Part shown: one piece after another, positions 36,857 through 46,706 of the stretch
How the letters are laid out: each line of letters opens with the position of its first letter
Position numbering within the stretch: the stretch's first letter is position 1
Assembly (NCBI GenBank): GCA_947473125.1
Contig: CANJDH010000006.1
Span: 19,959 to 83,958, forward strand
Direction: 5' to 3'
DNA from: Burkholderiales bacterium
GTDB taxonomy: Bacteria > Pseudomonadota > Gammaproteobacteria > Burkholderiales > JAEUOS01
DNA length: 64,000 nt
Position numbers and translations under genes: made by a program
The notes under the pieces: generated by a model
Told to the model about the DNA's origin: nothing
Seen by the model: the letters and a program-made list of their open reading frames with translations, nothing else
Databases searched by the model: none

Positions 36857-36874
36857 TACGCGCCGGCTCCGCTG

Positions 36875-37054
36875 ATGTCGTCCCTTTTGACCGCTTTCGG
36901 CCTGATGTTGGTAATCGAAGGCCTGATGCCGATGATCGCTCCGGTCGCCTGGCGCGAAACGTTCAAGCGGGTGCTCGAAATGCGCGACGGGCAGATCCGC
37001 TTCATCGGCATGGCTGCAGCGCTCGTCGGCGGCGCGCTGCTGTTGCTTGCCTGA
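36875..37054 (+). CDS. DUF2065 family small membrane protein (YjeT-like)
   Basis: 59 residues, too short for the supplied ORF track. [20 protein letters not shown] forms the first hydrophobic helix, and [18 protein letters not shown] the second. This is the two-helix DUF2065 protein regularly found between hflC and hisZ/purA in proteobacteria. It starts 18 bp after hflC and 11 bp before hisZ. Function unknown; the position suggests an accessory role in the hfl membrane complex. Confidence 0.85.
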   Translation: MSSLLTAFGLMLVIEGLMPMIAPVAWRETFKRVLEMRDGQIRFIGMAAALVGGALLLLA

Positions 37055-37065
37055 CGAAAACTCAC

Positions 37066-38217
37066 ATGACGCGCTGGGCCCTTCCCGAATACATTGCCGA
37101 CGTACTGCCGGTCGAGGCGCGGCGCGTCGAGGGCCTGCGCCGCGCTTTGCTGGAGGCGTTTCGGGCGCACGGGTATGAATTGGTCATGCCGCCGCTGCTC
37201 GAGTATCTCGATTCCCTGATGACCGGCACCGGGCATGACATGGAGCTGCGCACCTTCAAGCTGGTGGACCAGCTGTCCGGGCGTACCATGGGATTGCGCG
37301 CCGACATCACGCCGCAGGCCGCACGCATCGACGCGCACCTGCTCAATAGGCCCGGCGTGACACGCCTGGCCTATTGCGGCCCGGTGTTGCACGCCTTGCC
37401 GCAGGGGCTGAACGCAAGTCGGGAGCCGCTCCAAATCGGCGCCGAGTTGTACGGCCATGCGGGCATTGAAGCCGACATGGAAATCCAGAATCTGCTGCTC
37501 CATGTCCTCGAGATTGCCGGCCTCAAGAAAGTGCGTTTTGACGTCGGGCATGTCGGCGTATTCCGGGCACTCGCGGACATGGCAGCGCTTGACGAGGCGC
37601 GCTCCGAGGAATTGTTCGCGCGTCTTCAGGCCAAGGATATTCCAGCACTGCGCCAGTCACTTGGCGATGTAGCCGCAGCGGTACGGGATGCGCTGCTGCT
37701 GCTGCCGCGCCTCTACGGCGGGCTTGAGGTGCTCGAGCGCGCCGAACGCGAGTTGCCGAAACACGATGCCATTTCTGCCGCCCTCGACGAGCTGCGTACC
37801 TTGACGGCGCGGATGCAGGGGGCGCAAGTGAGCATTGACCTGGCGGAATTGCGCGGTTATCAGTACCACAGCGGCGTCGTGTTTGCGGCTTACTGCGAAG
37901 GCTTGCCCAACGCGATCGCCCGCGGCGGCCGCTACGACGAGGTCGGGAAATCGTTTGGGCGTGCGCGCCCGGCGACCGGATTTTCGCTGGACCTGAAAGA
38001 GCTTGCCGCCGTCGTTCCGGGGCATGGCGCCGCCGGCGCCATCCTTGCGCCGCTCGATGACGATGCGGCGTTGCGCGACGAGATCAGCGCCTTGCGCGCG
38101 GCCGGCGAATCGGTGGCGATGACACTGCCCGGCCATGACAAGGCTTCGTGGCGGGCCTCGTGCGATCGTGAATTGCGCAAGCGCGGTTCGACCTGGGTCG
38201 TGGAAAAAATTTCCTGA
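37066..38217 (+). CDS. hisZ: ATP phosphoribosyltransferase regulatory subunit HisZ
   Basis: 383 residues resembling the catalytic core of histidyl-tRNA synthetase: [57 protein letters not shown] and [14 protein letters not shown] in order. It lacks the anticodon-binding domain of a true synthetase, as expected for HisZ. It acts as the regulatory subunit of short HisG enzymes in histidine synthesis. Location before purA is typical for Betaproteobacteria. Confidence 0.94.
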   Translation: MTRWALPEYIADVLPVEARRVEGLRRALLEAFRAHGYELVMPPLLEYLDSLMTGTGHDMELRTFKLVDQLSGRTMGLRADITPQAARIDAHLLNRPGVTRLAYCGPVLHALPQGLNASREPLQIGAELYGHAGIEADMEIQNLLLHVLEIAGLKKVRFDVGHVGVFRALADMAALDEARSEELFARLQAKDIPALRQSLGDVAAAVRDALLLLPRLYGGLEVLERAERELPKHDAISAALDELRTLTARMQGAQVSIDLAELRGYQYHSGVVFAAYCEGLPNAIARGGRYDEVGKSFGRARPATGFSLDLKELAAVVPGHGAAGAILAPLDDDAALRDEISALRAAGESVAMTLPGHDKASWRASCDRELRKRGSTWVVEKIS

Positions 38218-39525
<1,308 letters not shown>

Positions 39526-39537
39526 AACGAATACGCC

Positions 39538-40056
39538 ATGGCCGACCTCTACGTCTCCTGGGATGACTATCACCACGCGATCGAGAGACTTGCGGCCAAG
39601 GTGCACGCGTCCGGATTTGCCTTCGACCAGATCATCTGCCTGGCGCGGGGCGGGCTGCGTGTCGGCGACATGCTGTCGCGCATCTTCAACCAGCCGCTGG
39701 CGGTGCTGGCGACGCAATCCTATTTCGCCAACGCCGACAAGAGCGCCGAAGCGCAGGGTGAATTGACCATCGGCCAGCACATGGCGAAAGTCAATGAGCG
39801 ACTCGGGCAGTCGGTCCTGCTGGTTGACGACCTGGTCGACTCCGGCAAGACCATGCAGGATGTGGTCGAGCACCTGCGCCAGCGTTACCCGGGGATCACG
39901 GCGGTCAAGACTGCCGTGATCTGGAAAAAAGGCTGTTCGGTGTTCACCCCGGATTTCTGGGCCGATGACCTGCCTGATAACCCCTGGATCCACCAGCCGT
40001 TCGAGATCTACGACAAATTGAAGCCCGAGCAGCTCGCCGAGCGCGTACTGCGGTGA
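39538..40056 (+). CDS. Phosphoribosyltransferase family protein
   Basis: 172 residues. The PRPP-binding loop LLVDDLVDSGKTMQDVV and IICLARGGLRVGDMLSR identify the type I phosphoribosyltransferase fold. It resembles small xanthine/hypoxanthine-type enzymes, but the exact base is unclear. As the last gene of the hfl-hisZ-purA unit, a purine-salvage role fits. The unit ends at the strong terminator 21 bp later. Confidence 0.9.
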   Translation: MADLYVSWDDYHHAIERLAAKVHASGFAFDQIICLARGGLRVGDMLSRIFNQPLAVLATQSYFANADKSAEAQGELTIGQHMAKVNERLGQSVLLVDDLVDSGKTMQDVVEHLRQRYPGITAVKTAVIWKKGCSVFTPDFWADDLPDNPWIHQPFEIYDKLKPEQLAERVLR

Positions 40057-40076
40057 GCCATGCAGGGGGTGCCAAT

Positions 40077-40102
40077 AAAAAACCCGCCGAAGCGGGTTTT
40101 TT
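40077..40102. terminator. Bidirectional rho-independent terminator
   Basis: AAAAAACCCGC pairs with GCGGGTTTTTT around CGAA, so both strands end in a U run. It closes the purA-phosphoribosyltransferase unit on the plus strand and the tRNA-Leu transcript on the minus strand. Confidence 0.85.
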
Positions 40103-40108
40103 AAGGAT

Positions 40109-40195
40109 TGGTGCCCAGAAGAGGACTCGAACCTCCACAGTGTTGCCACCGCTAGGACCTGAACCTAGTGCGTCTACCAATTCCGCCATCTGGGC
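40109..40195 (-). tRNA. tRNA-Leu (anticodon CAG)
   Basis: The minus strand gives a full 87-nt cloverleaf with CCA encoded: acceptor GCCCAGA pairs with TCTGGGC, the D arm has GGAATTGGTAGACG, the anticodon loop is TTCAGGT (anticodon CAG, reading CUG), a long variable arm follows as in class II tRNAs, and the T arm contains GGTTCGAGTCC. CUG is by far the favoured Leu codon in this GC-rich genome, so this is a major tRNA. Confidence 0.95.
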
Positions 40196-40233
40196 GCAGT
40201 GAATGCAAACCACATACCGTTTGCAAGAATGAA

Positions 40234-40239
40234 ATTATA
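40234..40239 (-). promoter_or_regulatory. Probable -10 of the tRNA-Leu promoter
   Basis: A perfect TATAAT on the minus strand lies about 38 bp before the mature tRNA 5' end. The same AT-rich patch reads TATAAA on the plus strand just before the rnr TTG. The -35 region on the minus strand is weak. Confidence 0.4.
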
Positions 40240-40246
40240 AACCAAA

Positions 40247-42523
40247 TTGAAACGTAAACCACCAAAAACCCGGCCGGGTCCGGCCAAGAAGAGCAGCAGC
40301 CGTCCCGCCTGGAACGATCGGTCCGTGCGCGTCGCAATCCCGGAGCGCACCGACATCGCCGCCGTCGTGCTGGCAGAGCCGGGTATCACCTACGGGATGC
40401 TTGCCAAACGCCTGGGCATCGACAAGATCGAAGCCGAAGCCATGGGGCGCCGCGTCGATGCAATGCTGCGCGATGGCGAGTTGATCATGAAGGCCGGGGG
40501 AAAATTCCACCCGGGCCAGGAACCCAAGACCGAAACAGGCGTGGTCAGCCGGCATCGCGATGGCTTCGGCTTCATCGCCGCTGGTACCGGTGGCGATGAC
40601 CTGTTCGTCGCGCCGCACTCGCTCGAAGGCGTGATGCATGGCGACACCGTGAGTTTTGTGCGCAAGCCGGTCGACGCGCGCGGGCGCCAGGAGGCGCGCG
40701 TCCTGGATGTGACGCAGCGCGCAGTGAGCCGCGTGGTGGGCAAGCTCAGGCGTGAAGGCACCCGCTGGATGGTGGTACCGCGCGATCGCAACTTCCCCCA
40801 TCCGGTCGAAGTGAGCGGAAAGATCGATTCCCCCGAAGACGGTACCGTGGTCAGCGCCGAAATCACCCACTACCCGCAGGACGGGCAGGGCGCCAAGGGG
40901 CGCGTCGAGGAGATTCTTGGCAACGAAGATGATTCCGGCATCGAGATTGAAATCGCGCTGCGCAAGTTTGACCTGCCGCATGTCTTTTCCAGGGACGCGG
41001 AATCCGAAGCGAAGGCATTGCCGGCACAATTGCGCAAGTCCGACTATGACGAGCGCATCGACCTGCGCAAGCTGCCGCTGGTCACCATTGATGGCGAGGA
41101 CGCGCGTGATTTTGATGACGCCGTGTATTGCGAGGTGCTGGACAAACCGGGCAAGCCGTTTCGCCTGATCGTGGCGATTGCCGACGTCAGCCACTATGTG
41201 GTTCCCGGCAAACCTCTCGACGTCGATGCACGGGAGCGCTCCACCTCGATCTATTTTCCGCGCCGCGTGATTCCAATGTTGCCGGAAAAACTGTCCAACG
41301 GCCTGTGCTCTCTCAATCCCGATGTGGATCGCCTGGTGATGGCCTGCGACATGGTGGTGACGGCCGCCGGCGAGGTTCGGTCCTACGAGTTCTACCCGGC
41401 CGTCATGCACTCCCAGGCGCGCTTCACCTATACCGAAGTCGCTGCAATCCTGGCTGACCCGAAGGGTGATGCGGCGCGGAAACGCAAGAAATTGGTGGAT
41501 TCGCTGCTGGCGCTGGAGCGGGTCTACCACGCCTTGCTGGCCGGGCGCGGCGAGCGCGGCGCGGTCGATTTCGAATCGATGGAGTCGCGCCTGATCTTCA
41601 ACGATGCGGGACGCATTGAAAGCATTGTGCCGGTAGTGCGTAACGACGCACACAAGCTGATCGAGGAATGCATGCTGGCGGCCAACGTGTGCGCGGCCGA
41701 CATTCTCGAAAAAAACAAACATCCGGCGCTGTACCGGATCCACGCCGGCCCGACGCCGGCCAAGCTCGAAAACCTGCGCGAGTTCCTCGGCGGGCTCGGC
41801 TTGCCGCTGGGCGGGGGGGACGACCCGCAGGCGAAGGACTACGCGAAATTGTCCAAACTGATCAAGGGTCGCCCCGATGCCTTGCTGGTGTCGAGCGTGA
41901 TGTTGCGCTCGATGCAGCAGGCGCAGTACAGCCCCGACAATATCGGCCATTTCGGCCTCGCTTACGAGCGCTACGCACACTTCACCTCGCCGATCCGGCG
42001 CTACCCCGACCTGCTCGTGCACCGTGCCATCAAGGCGGTACTCAAGGGACGCAAGTACCACGAAGCCGATTGGGATGCCTTGGGAAGCCATTGTTCCAAG
42101 AACGAGCGGCGTGCAGACGAGGCCTCCCGCGAGGTAACGTCCTGGCTCAAATGCATGTACGCGCGTGAGCATATGGGTGCAGAGTTTGACGGCGCGATTA
42201 GCGGTGTCGCCGGCTTCGGTATTTTTGTTACGCTCGACCAGTTGCTGATCGACGGCATGATCCACATCACCGAGTTGGGGCGTGACTATTTCAAATACGA
42301 CGAAGCGCGCCATCTGCTGCGCGGCGAGCGTAGCGGCCTGACGTTCCGGCTCGGCCAGCGCGTGCGCGTGCGCATTGTGCGTGCCGACCCGGACGCACTC
42401 AAGATCGACCTGCAACTGGTTGACGCGCAGACCGAAGCGGACGCCGAAGATGGCACCCTGATTCAGGTGGAAACGAAGAAAAAAGCGAAGGCGCCGAAAC
42501 CACGCGGTGCCAAAACCAAATAG
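40247..42523 (+). CDS. rnr: Ribonuclease R
   Basis: 758 residues from TTG 40247. In order: a basic N-terminus, a helix-turn-helix-like segment (YGMLAKRLGIDKIEAEAMG), cold-shock domains (GVVSRHRDGFGFIA), the RNB catalytic domain with TIDGEDARDFDDAVYC, whose Asp residues hold Mg2+, YERYAHFTSPIRRYPDLLVHR split over the active-site loop, an S1 domain (ISGVAGFGIFVTLDQ) and a Lys-rich tail. It degrades structured RNA 3' to 5'. No Shine-Dalgarno is visible and an AT-rich -10-like box sits six bases before TTG, so the mRNA may be nearly leaderless. Confidence 0.95.
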   Translation: MKRKPPKTRPGPAKKSSSRPAWNDRSVRVAIPERTDIAAVVLAEPGITYGMLAKRLGIDKIEAEAMGRRVDAMLRDGELIMKAGGKFHPGQEPKTETGVVSRHRDGFGFIAAGTGGDDLFVAPHSLEGVMHGDTVSFVRKPVDARGRQEARVLDVTQRAVSRVVGKLRREGTRWMVVPRDRNFPHPVEVSGKIDSPEDGTVVSAEITHYPQDGQGAKGRVEEILGNEDDSGIEIEIALRKFDLPHVFSRDAESEAKALPAQLRKSDYDERIDLRKLPLVTIDGEDARDFDDAVYCEVLDKPGKPFRLIVAIADVSHYVVPGKPLDVDARERSTSIYFPRRVIPMLPEKLSNGLCSLNPDVDRLVMACDMVVTAAGEVRSYEFYPAVMHSQARFTYTEVAAILADPKGDAARKRKKLVDSLLALERVYHALLAGRGERGAVDFESMESRLIFNDAGRIESIVPVVRNDAHKLIEECMLAANVCAADILEKNKHPALYRIHAGPTPAKLENLREFLGGLGLPLGGGDDPQAKDYAKLSKLIKGRPDALLVSSVMLRSMQQAQYSPDNIGHFGLAYERYAHFTSPIRRYPDLLVHRAIKAVLKGRKYHEADWDALGSHCSKNERRADEASREVTSWLKCMYAREHMGAEFDGAISGVAGFGIFVTLDQLLIDGMIHITELGRDYFKYDEARHLLRGERSGLTFRLGQRVRVRIVRADPDALKIDLQLVDAQTEADAEDGTLIQVETKKKAKAPKPRGAKTK

Positions 42524-42543
42524 AGATTCAATAGAGGAATCGC

Positions 42544-43539
42544 ATGTTACCGACCAGCATGAAATACGTCGACCATGGCGCAGGAGGCGCGTCTTCCTGC
42601 ATGACGGTCAAGCAAGGACCGTTGCCGACCCTCAAATCCGGTGAGGTCCTGATCGAAGTGGCTTACGCCGGCGTGAACCGGCCGGACGTGGCGCAGCGCT
42701 CGGGCCGCTATCCACCGCCGCCAGGCGCGTCTCCGTACATGGGTCTGGAAGTGTCCGGCACGGTGGTGGCAAAGGAAGGCGACGTCACGCCATGGAATCT
42801 TGGTGACAGCGTCTGCGCGCTGACGCCGGGCGGCGGCTATGCCGAATACTGTGCGGCGCCTGCATCGAACTGTCTGCCGGTACCCAAGGGGCTCTCGATG
42901 GAACAGGCGGCGGCGCTGCCGGAGAACTACTTCACGGTCTGGACCAACGTGTTCGAACGTGGCGCGCTCAAGGCCGGCGAGTCGATTCTGGTTCATGGCG
43001 GTTCGTCCGGCATCGGCATCACCGCGATTGCGCTGGCCAAGGCTTTTGGTGCCACCGTCTACACCACCGTCGGCAATGCCGAGAAGGCCGCCGCCGTTAC
43101 CAGGCTCGGGGCCGATGCGGCGATTAATTATCGCGACCAGGACTGGGCCGGCGAAGTGTGGAACCTGACGGCCAAAAAGGGGGTCAACGTGATCCTCGAC
43201 ATGGTGGGCGGGCCGTATACCGAGAAAAACCTCAAATCCCTGGCGATGGATGGCAGGCTGGTGCAGATCGCCTTTCTGCAGGGGTCAAAAACCGAACTCG
43301 ACATGACGCCTATCATGGTCAAGCGCCTCACCTTCACCGGTTCGACCCTGCGCCCGCGTACGGTTGAACAGAAGGCGGCGATCGCGCAGGCGCTGCTCAA
43401 GAATGTCTGGCCGCTGATTGAAGCCAAAGAAGTCGGCACCATCATCCACGCGACGTTTGGTTTGGACGACGTGCAAAAGGCGCACGACATGATGGAGGAG
43501 TCTCTCCACATCGGCAAGATCATGCTCAAGGTAAGGTAG
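42544..43539 (+). CDS. NAD(P)H quinone oxidoreductase / zinc-free alcohol dehydrogenase family
   Basis: 331 residues of the medium-chain reductase family, PIG3-like. No Zn-ligand Cys are seen at the usual places. YAGVNRPDVAQRSGRYPPPPG is a quinone oxidoreductase signature, VHGGSSGIGITAIALAKAFG binds NADPH, and LDMVGGPYTEKNL follows. It reduces quinones or alpha-beta-unsaturated carbonyls. It lies 20 bp after rnr and 45 bp before rlmB. Confidence 0.93.
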   Translation: MLPTSMKYVDHGAGGASSCMTVKQGPLPTLKSGEVLIEVAYAGVNRPDVAQRSGRYPPPPGASPYMGLEVSGTVVAKEGDVTPWNLGDSVCALTPGGGYAEYCAAPASNCLPVPKGLSMEQAAALPENYFTVWTNVFERGALKAGESILVHGGSSGIGITAIALAKAFGATVYTTVGNAEKAAAVTRLGADAAINYRDQDWAGEVWNLTAKKGVNVILDMVGGPYTEKNLKSLAMDGRLVQIAFLQGSKTELDMTPIMVKRLTFTGSTLRPRTVEQKAAIAQALLKNVWPLIEAKEVGTIIHATFGLDDVQKAHDMMEESLHIGKIMLKVR

Positions 43540-43551
43540 GCGGAGAATGTC

Positions 43552-43573
43552 TTCCACCAACGGTTTCTACCGA
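43552..43573 (-). repeat. Degenerate REP-like repeat, copy 4, opposite orientation
   Basis: On the minus strand AGAAACCGTTGGTGGAAGA matches 13 consecutive bases (AAACCGTTGGTGG) found in the intergenic copies at 12.3 and 31.6 kb within one mismatch. It sits in the 45-bp gap between the oxidoreductase and rlmB. The right arm is not preserved. Confidence 0.4.
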
Positions 43574-43584
43574 ATCCCCCTCTG

Positions 43585-44322
43585 ATGGCCGCGACTCATT
43601 TCATCCACGGCTTCCACGCCGTCACGAGCCGCCTGCGCCAGCGCGCCGAAGGCGTGCACGAGGTGTTCGTCGACCCGGATCGTCGCGACATGCGCGTCAA
43701 GGACTTGGTACAACTGGCCGAATCGCATGGCGTGCGCATTGTCCAGGCCAACGGCAAGCGCCTCGACGGCATGACCGGCGGTACCAAACACCAGGGCGTG
43801 GCGGCGCGGGTCGACGACCTGCGCCTGGGCCATTCGCTCGATGACATCCTTGATGCGCTCACCGAGCCGCCATTGCTGCTGGTGCTCGACGGCATCACCG
43901 ACCCGCACAACCTCGGCGCCTGCCTGCGCACTGCCGATGCTGCCGGCGTACATGCCGTGGTGGCACCTAAAGATCGTGCCGTCGGCCTCAATGCCACCGT
44001 TACCAAGGTAGCCTCCGGGGCGGCGGAGACGGTGCCCTACATCACCGTCACCAATCTTGCTCGCACACTCAAGGAATTGAAAGAGCGCGACATCTGGATC
44101 ATCGGCACCGACGAAGACGCCGGCACCTCGCTCTACGCACCGGGGCTGAACCGCGGGCTCGCGCTGGTACTGGGGGCAGAAGGTGAGGGCATGCGGCGCC
44201 TGACGCGCGAAACCTGCGACGAGCTGCGTTCGATACCGATGCTGGGCAGCATCGAAAGCCTCAACGTATCCGTGGCCACGGGCGTGTGCCTGTTCGAGGC
44301 GCGACGCCAGCGGGGAGGCTGA
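43585..44322 (+). CDS. rlmB: 23S rRNA (guanosine-2'-O)-methyltransferase RlmB
   Basis: 245 residues. N-terminal RNA-binding domain starting [15 protein letters not shown], then the SPOUT knot: [32 protein letters not shown] and [22 protein letters not shown], the last two forming the SAM-binding trefoil. It methylates G2251 (E. coli number) of 23S rRNA. Gene order rnr-(oxidoreductase)-rlmB is usual. Convergent with the glutathione peroxidase gene, six bases apart. Confidence 0.95.
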   Translation: MAATHFIHGFHAVTSRLRQRAEGVHEVFVDPDRRDMRVKDLVQLAESHGVRIVQANGKRLDGMTGGTKHQGVAARVDDLRLGHSLDDILDALTEPPLLLVLDGITDPHNLGACLRTADAAGVHAVVAPKDRAVGLNATVTKVASGAAETVPYITVTNLARTLKELKERDIWIIGTDEDAGTSLYAPGLNRGLALVLGAEGEGMRRLTRETCDELRSIPMLGSIESLNVSVATGVCLFEARRQRGG

Positions 44323-44327
44323 CCCGC

Positions 44328-44891
44328 TTATCTGGCCGACAAGGCCGCCTCCACCGCGGCCGTGAGCTCACGACCCAGCGGTTCGACGCCGCTCTTGTAG
44401 CTGGCTACCTTGCCGGACCGGTCGATCAGGTATTTGTGAAAGTTCCATTGCGGTGCCTGGCCGGTCGACTTGATCAGTTGCGCGTAAAACGGATTCTGCG
44501 CGATCGTCGTGCCGAGCTTTTCAGTCATCGGAAAGCTGACGCCAAAATTGGCTGAACAAAACTGCGCGATGTCCTTGTTCGAGCCCGGTTCCTGGGCGCC
44601 GAAATCGTTTGCCGGGATGCCGAGTACGATCAGCCCCTTGTCCTGGTATTTCTTGTAGAGCTTTTCCAGGCTCTCGTACTGTGGGGTGTAGCCGCACTGG
44701 CTGGCCGTATTGACGACCAGCACAACCTTGCCTGCATAGTCCTTTAGTGCGATCGGTTTCGACGGTACCAGCGGGTTGAAACTGTAGTCGAGGACCCCAG
44801 CCGCGCCGGTAGGGGCCACCGAGAACAGCCATACGGTCGTAACGGGCAGCAGGCGGGTCAGCCAGGTGCGGGCAATGGGTGGTATCGACAT
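44328..44891 (-). CDS. Exported glutathione peroxidase-family protein
   Basis: 187 residues: a signal peptide (LLPVTTVWLFSVAPTGAAG) followed by the thioredoxin-like peroxidase domain. The peroxidatic Cys is in VNTASQCGYTPQY, the Gln in GIPANDFGAQEPG region and the Trp-Asn pair in PQWNFHKYLI. A second Cys appears in QFCSANFG, as in thioredoxin-dependent members. It reduces hydroperoxides in the periplasm, probably with thioredoxin-like donors rather than glutathione. Stop is close to rlmB's; no operon partner. Confidence 0.92.
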   Translation of the reverse strand: MSIPPIARTWLTRLLPVTTVWLFSVAPTGAAGVLDYSFNPLVPSKPIALKDYAGKVVLVVNTASQCGYTPQYESLEKLYKKYQDKGLIVLGIPANDFGAQEPGSNKDIAQFCSANFGVSFPMTEKLGTTIAQNPFYAQLIKSTGQAPQWNFHKYLIDRSGKVASYKSGVEPLGRELTAAVEAALSAR

Positions 44892-45022
44892 GATCGGTGC
44901 CAGGTTGGGAAAGATGGTGCAATCATAATCGTCGGCTTGTCGGGTGTGTGACCGGAATCACGCTTTGGCGGCACGGCGTACCGGTAGAATCTGCCTTGCA
45001 ACCTTCCGGGAGTCGAAAGCGC

Positions 45023-45319
45023 ATGTCCTACGACTTTGATTTTGATCACTGGCTGAAATTATCGCAAGACGATCCGCACGGCTTTTTTGCGGAACGTACG
45101 CGGGCGATCGAAGCCTTTCTCGAGGAAGTGCCCGAAGACAAGCGTGACAGCCTGCGCCGCTTTCAGGGCGAAATCGACGCCTTGCGGGCAACCGCCGGCA
45201 CGCCGGTGAACGCCCTCGCCGGGTTGATGGGAATGCTGTCCGATCACCTGCAGGCGCTGCATGGCCACACCGCGCAACTGGCTGACGAGGCGCACCGCCT
45301 CAAGCGTCAGTCTCGGTAG
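45023..45319 (+). CDS. DUF3135 family protein
   Basis: 98 residues from ATG 45023; the frame extends upstream but the family-like start is SYDFDFDHWLKLSQDDPHGFF. The remainder (FLEEVPEDKRDSLRRFQGEIDALR...GTPVNALAGLM) matches the helical DUF3135 pattern. Function unknown. Its last 13 bases overlap the 3' end of the convergent envZ gene. Confidence 0.75.
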   Translation: MSYDFDFDHWLKLSQDDPHGFFAERTRAIEAFLEEVPEDKRDSLRRFQGEIDALRATAGTPVNALAGLMGMLSDHLQALHGHTAQLADEAHRLKRQSR

Positions 45320-46650
45320 CGCGGCAGCGTCAGGCGGGCTACCAGCCCGCCGCCGTCGCGTGGCAGCAGGTCGAAGCTGCCCTCGCATTGGCGCATGATG
45401 CGGTCGACGATCGCCAGGCCAAGGCCGGACCCTCCCTGGGTGCTGTCCACCTGGCCATCGTTTGAACCGCGCGCCTCATCGAGCCGCGTAAACGGCTGCT
45501 TCAGGCGTTCCACCTGGTCGGTCGGGATACCCGGCCCCCGATCGCGTACTTCAATCAGGGCTTGCACGGGGTTATGCGCTACGACGATGGTGATCTGCGG
45601 GTTGTCGCTTCCGCCCGCATAGCGCAGTGCGTTGTCGACCAGGTTCATCACTGCCCTTTTCAAGGCTGCCGGGCGCGCGATGGCCTGGATGCGCGTCTCG
45701 GCTTCGCTGGTGACGTCGTGGCCCAGCGTCGTGTAATGGGCAGCCAACTCCCGGGCCAGCGCCGTCAGGTCGACCGCCTCGCCCGGGCGGCTCTCATCGC
45801 GTCCGGCGCGGGCAAATTCGAGAAACTGCCCGATGACTTCGTCCATTTGCTCGATGTCGGCCACCATGCCATCGCGGAATGTTGCGTCACTCGACATTTC
45901 GACACCGAGGCGCAGGCGCGCCAACGGGGTGCGCAAGTCATGCGAGATGCCGGCCAGCACCAGCGCGCGATTGGTCTCCTGCGATTTGAGGTCCTGAGTC
46001 ATCTGGTTGAAAGCTTGCGCGACCTCGGCCAGTTCGCGCGCCCCTTCGACCGGCAGCAGCGGCACAGCTTCCCCTCGGCCCACTGCACGAGCGGCGGCAG
46101 CCAGGCCACGTAGTGGCTGTGTCACGCGGCGCACCAGCCAATAGGCGCCGAGCAAGGCGAGCAGCATTGCCAGCGCTCCCCAACCGATCCAATCCCAGGG
46201 GGGCGGTGCCTCGAGGCGTTCACGGCGCATGCGTACCCAGTATTCATCTTCGTCGATCCGGAAGCTGACCCACAAGCCCTCCTCGCCGTTGCGCCGAAAC
46301 GCAAAGCGTGTCTGGGCGCCGGCTTTGGCGCGTACCAGCGACTCAACCAGGTCGGCAAATGGACGCACCGGCCCGGCCTCGAGTTTTTCGCCCGGCTCGG
46401 ACGGATAGATTTCGATGCGTTCGGTGGCGGAAATTTCACGCATCAGGTTGATGCGCGCTTCCGGGCGCGAACTCACCAGCGCGGCGCGCGTCAGGTTCAG
46501 GATGGCGATGATTTGCTGTGAGACCTGCTGGGCGCGGGGTTCACGTTCGTAAAAACGGAACAGTTGCACCCACGCCAGCACCGATACGATCAGCAGCACG
46601 GCAATGATGACAAAGGTGCGCCAAAGGAGGGAGCGGGGGAATAACTGCAT
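45307..46650 (-). CDS. envZ: EnvZ-type sensor histidine kinase
   Basis: 447 residues. TM1 (FVIIAVLLIVSVLAWVQLF), a periplasmic loop of about 120 residues, TM2 (LAMLLALLGAYWLV), a HAMP domain and the EnvZ-like dimer/H-box VLAGISHDLRTPLARLRL with the phosphorylated His. The ATPase has N box MNLVDNALRYA, G1 VRDRGPGIP and G2 GGSGLGLAIV. It phosphorylates the OmpR protein encoded immediately upstream, responding to osmolarity or envelope cues. The gene ends inside the convergent DUF3135 gene. Confidence 0.93.
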   Translation of the reverse strand: MQLFPRSLLWRTFVIIAVLLIVSVLAWVQLFRFYEREPRAQQVSQQIIAILNLTRAALVSSRPEARINLMREISATERIEIYPSEPGEKLEAGPVRPFADLVESLVRAKAGAQTRFAFRRNGEEGLWVSFRIDEDEYWVRMRRERLEAPPPWDWIGWGALAMLLALLGAYWLVRRVTQPLRGLAAAARAVGRGEAVPLLPVEGARELAEVAQAFNQMTQDLKSQETNRALVLAGISHDLRTPLARLRLGVEMSSDATFRDGMVADIEQMDEVIGQFLEFARAGRDESRPGEAVDLTALARELAAHYTTLGHDVTSEAETRIQAIARPAALKRAVMNLVDNALRYAGGSDNPQITIVVAHNPVQALIEVRDRGPGIPTDQVERLKQPFTRLDEARGSNDGQVDSTQGGSGLGLAIVDRIMRQCEGSFDLLPRDGGGLVARLTLPRYRD

Positions 46651-46661
46651 CAGGCGGGATC

Positions 46662-46686
46662 ATAAACGGGGTCAGACCCCGTTTAT
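46662..46686. repeat. Strong hairpin between ompR and envZ (AAACGGGGT / ACCCCGTTT)
   Basis: ATAAACGGGGT and ACCCCGTTTAT pair perfectly around CAG in the 56-bp gap inside the ompR-envZ operon. GGGGTC-type palindromes of this form often belong to dispersed REP-like families near RAYT transposases, though none is in the window. It may also act as an RNA stem reducing envZ expression relative to ompR. Confidence 0.6.
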
Positions 46687-46706
46687 CAGGCTAGGCGGCC
46701 GATCGC

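Noticed and set aside
37066-38217. Histidyl-tRNA synthetase
   Set aside because: The protein lacks the C-terminal anticodon-binding domain and has HisZ length and context.
40235-42415. 726-residue minus-strand ORF over rnr
   Set aside because: Antisense shadow of RNase R; composition typical of GC-rich shadows.
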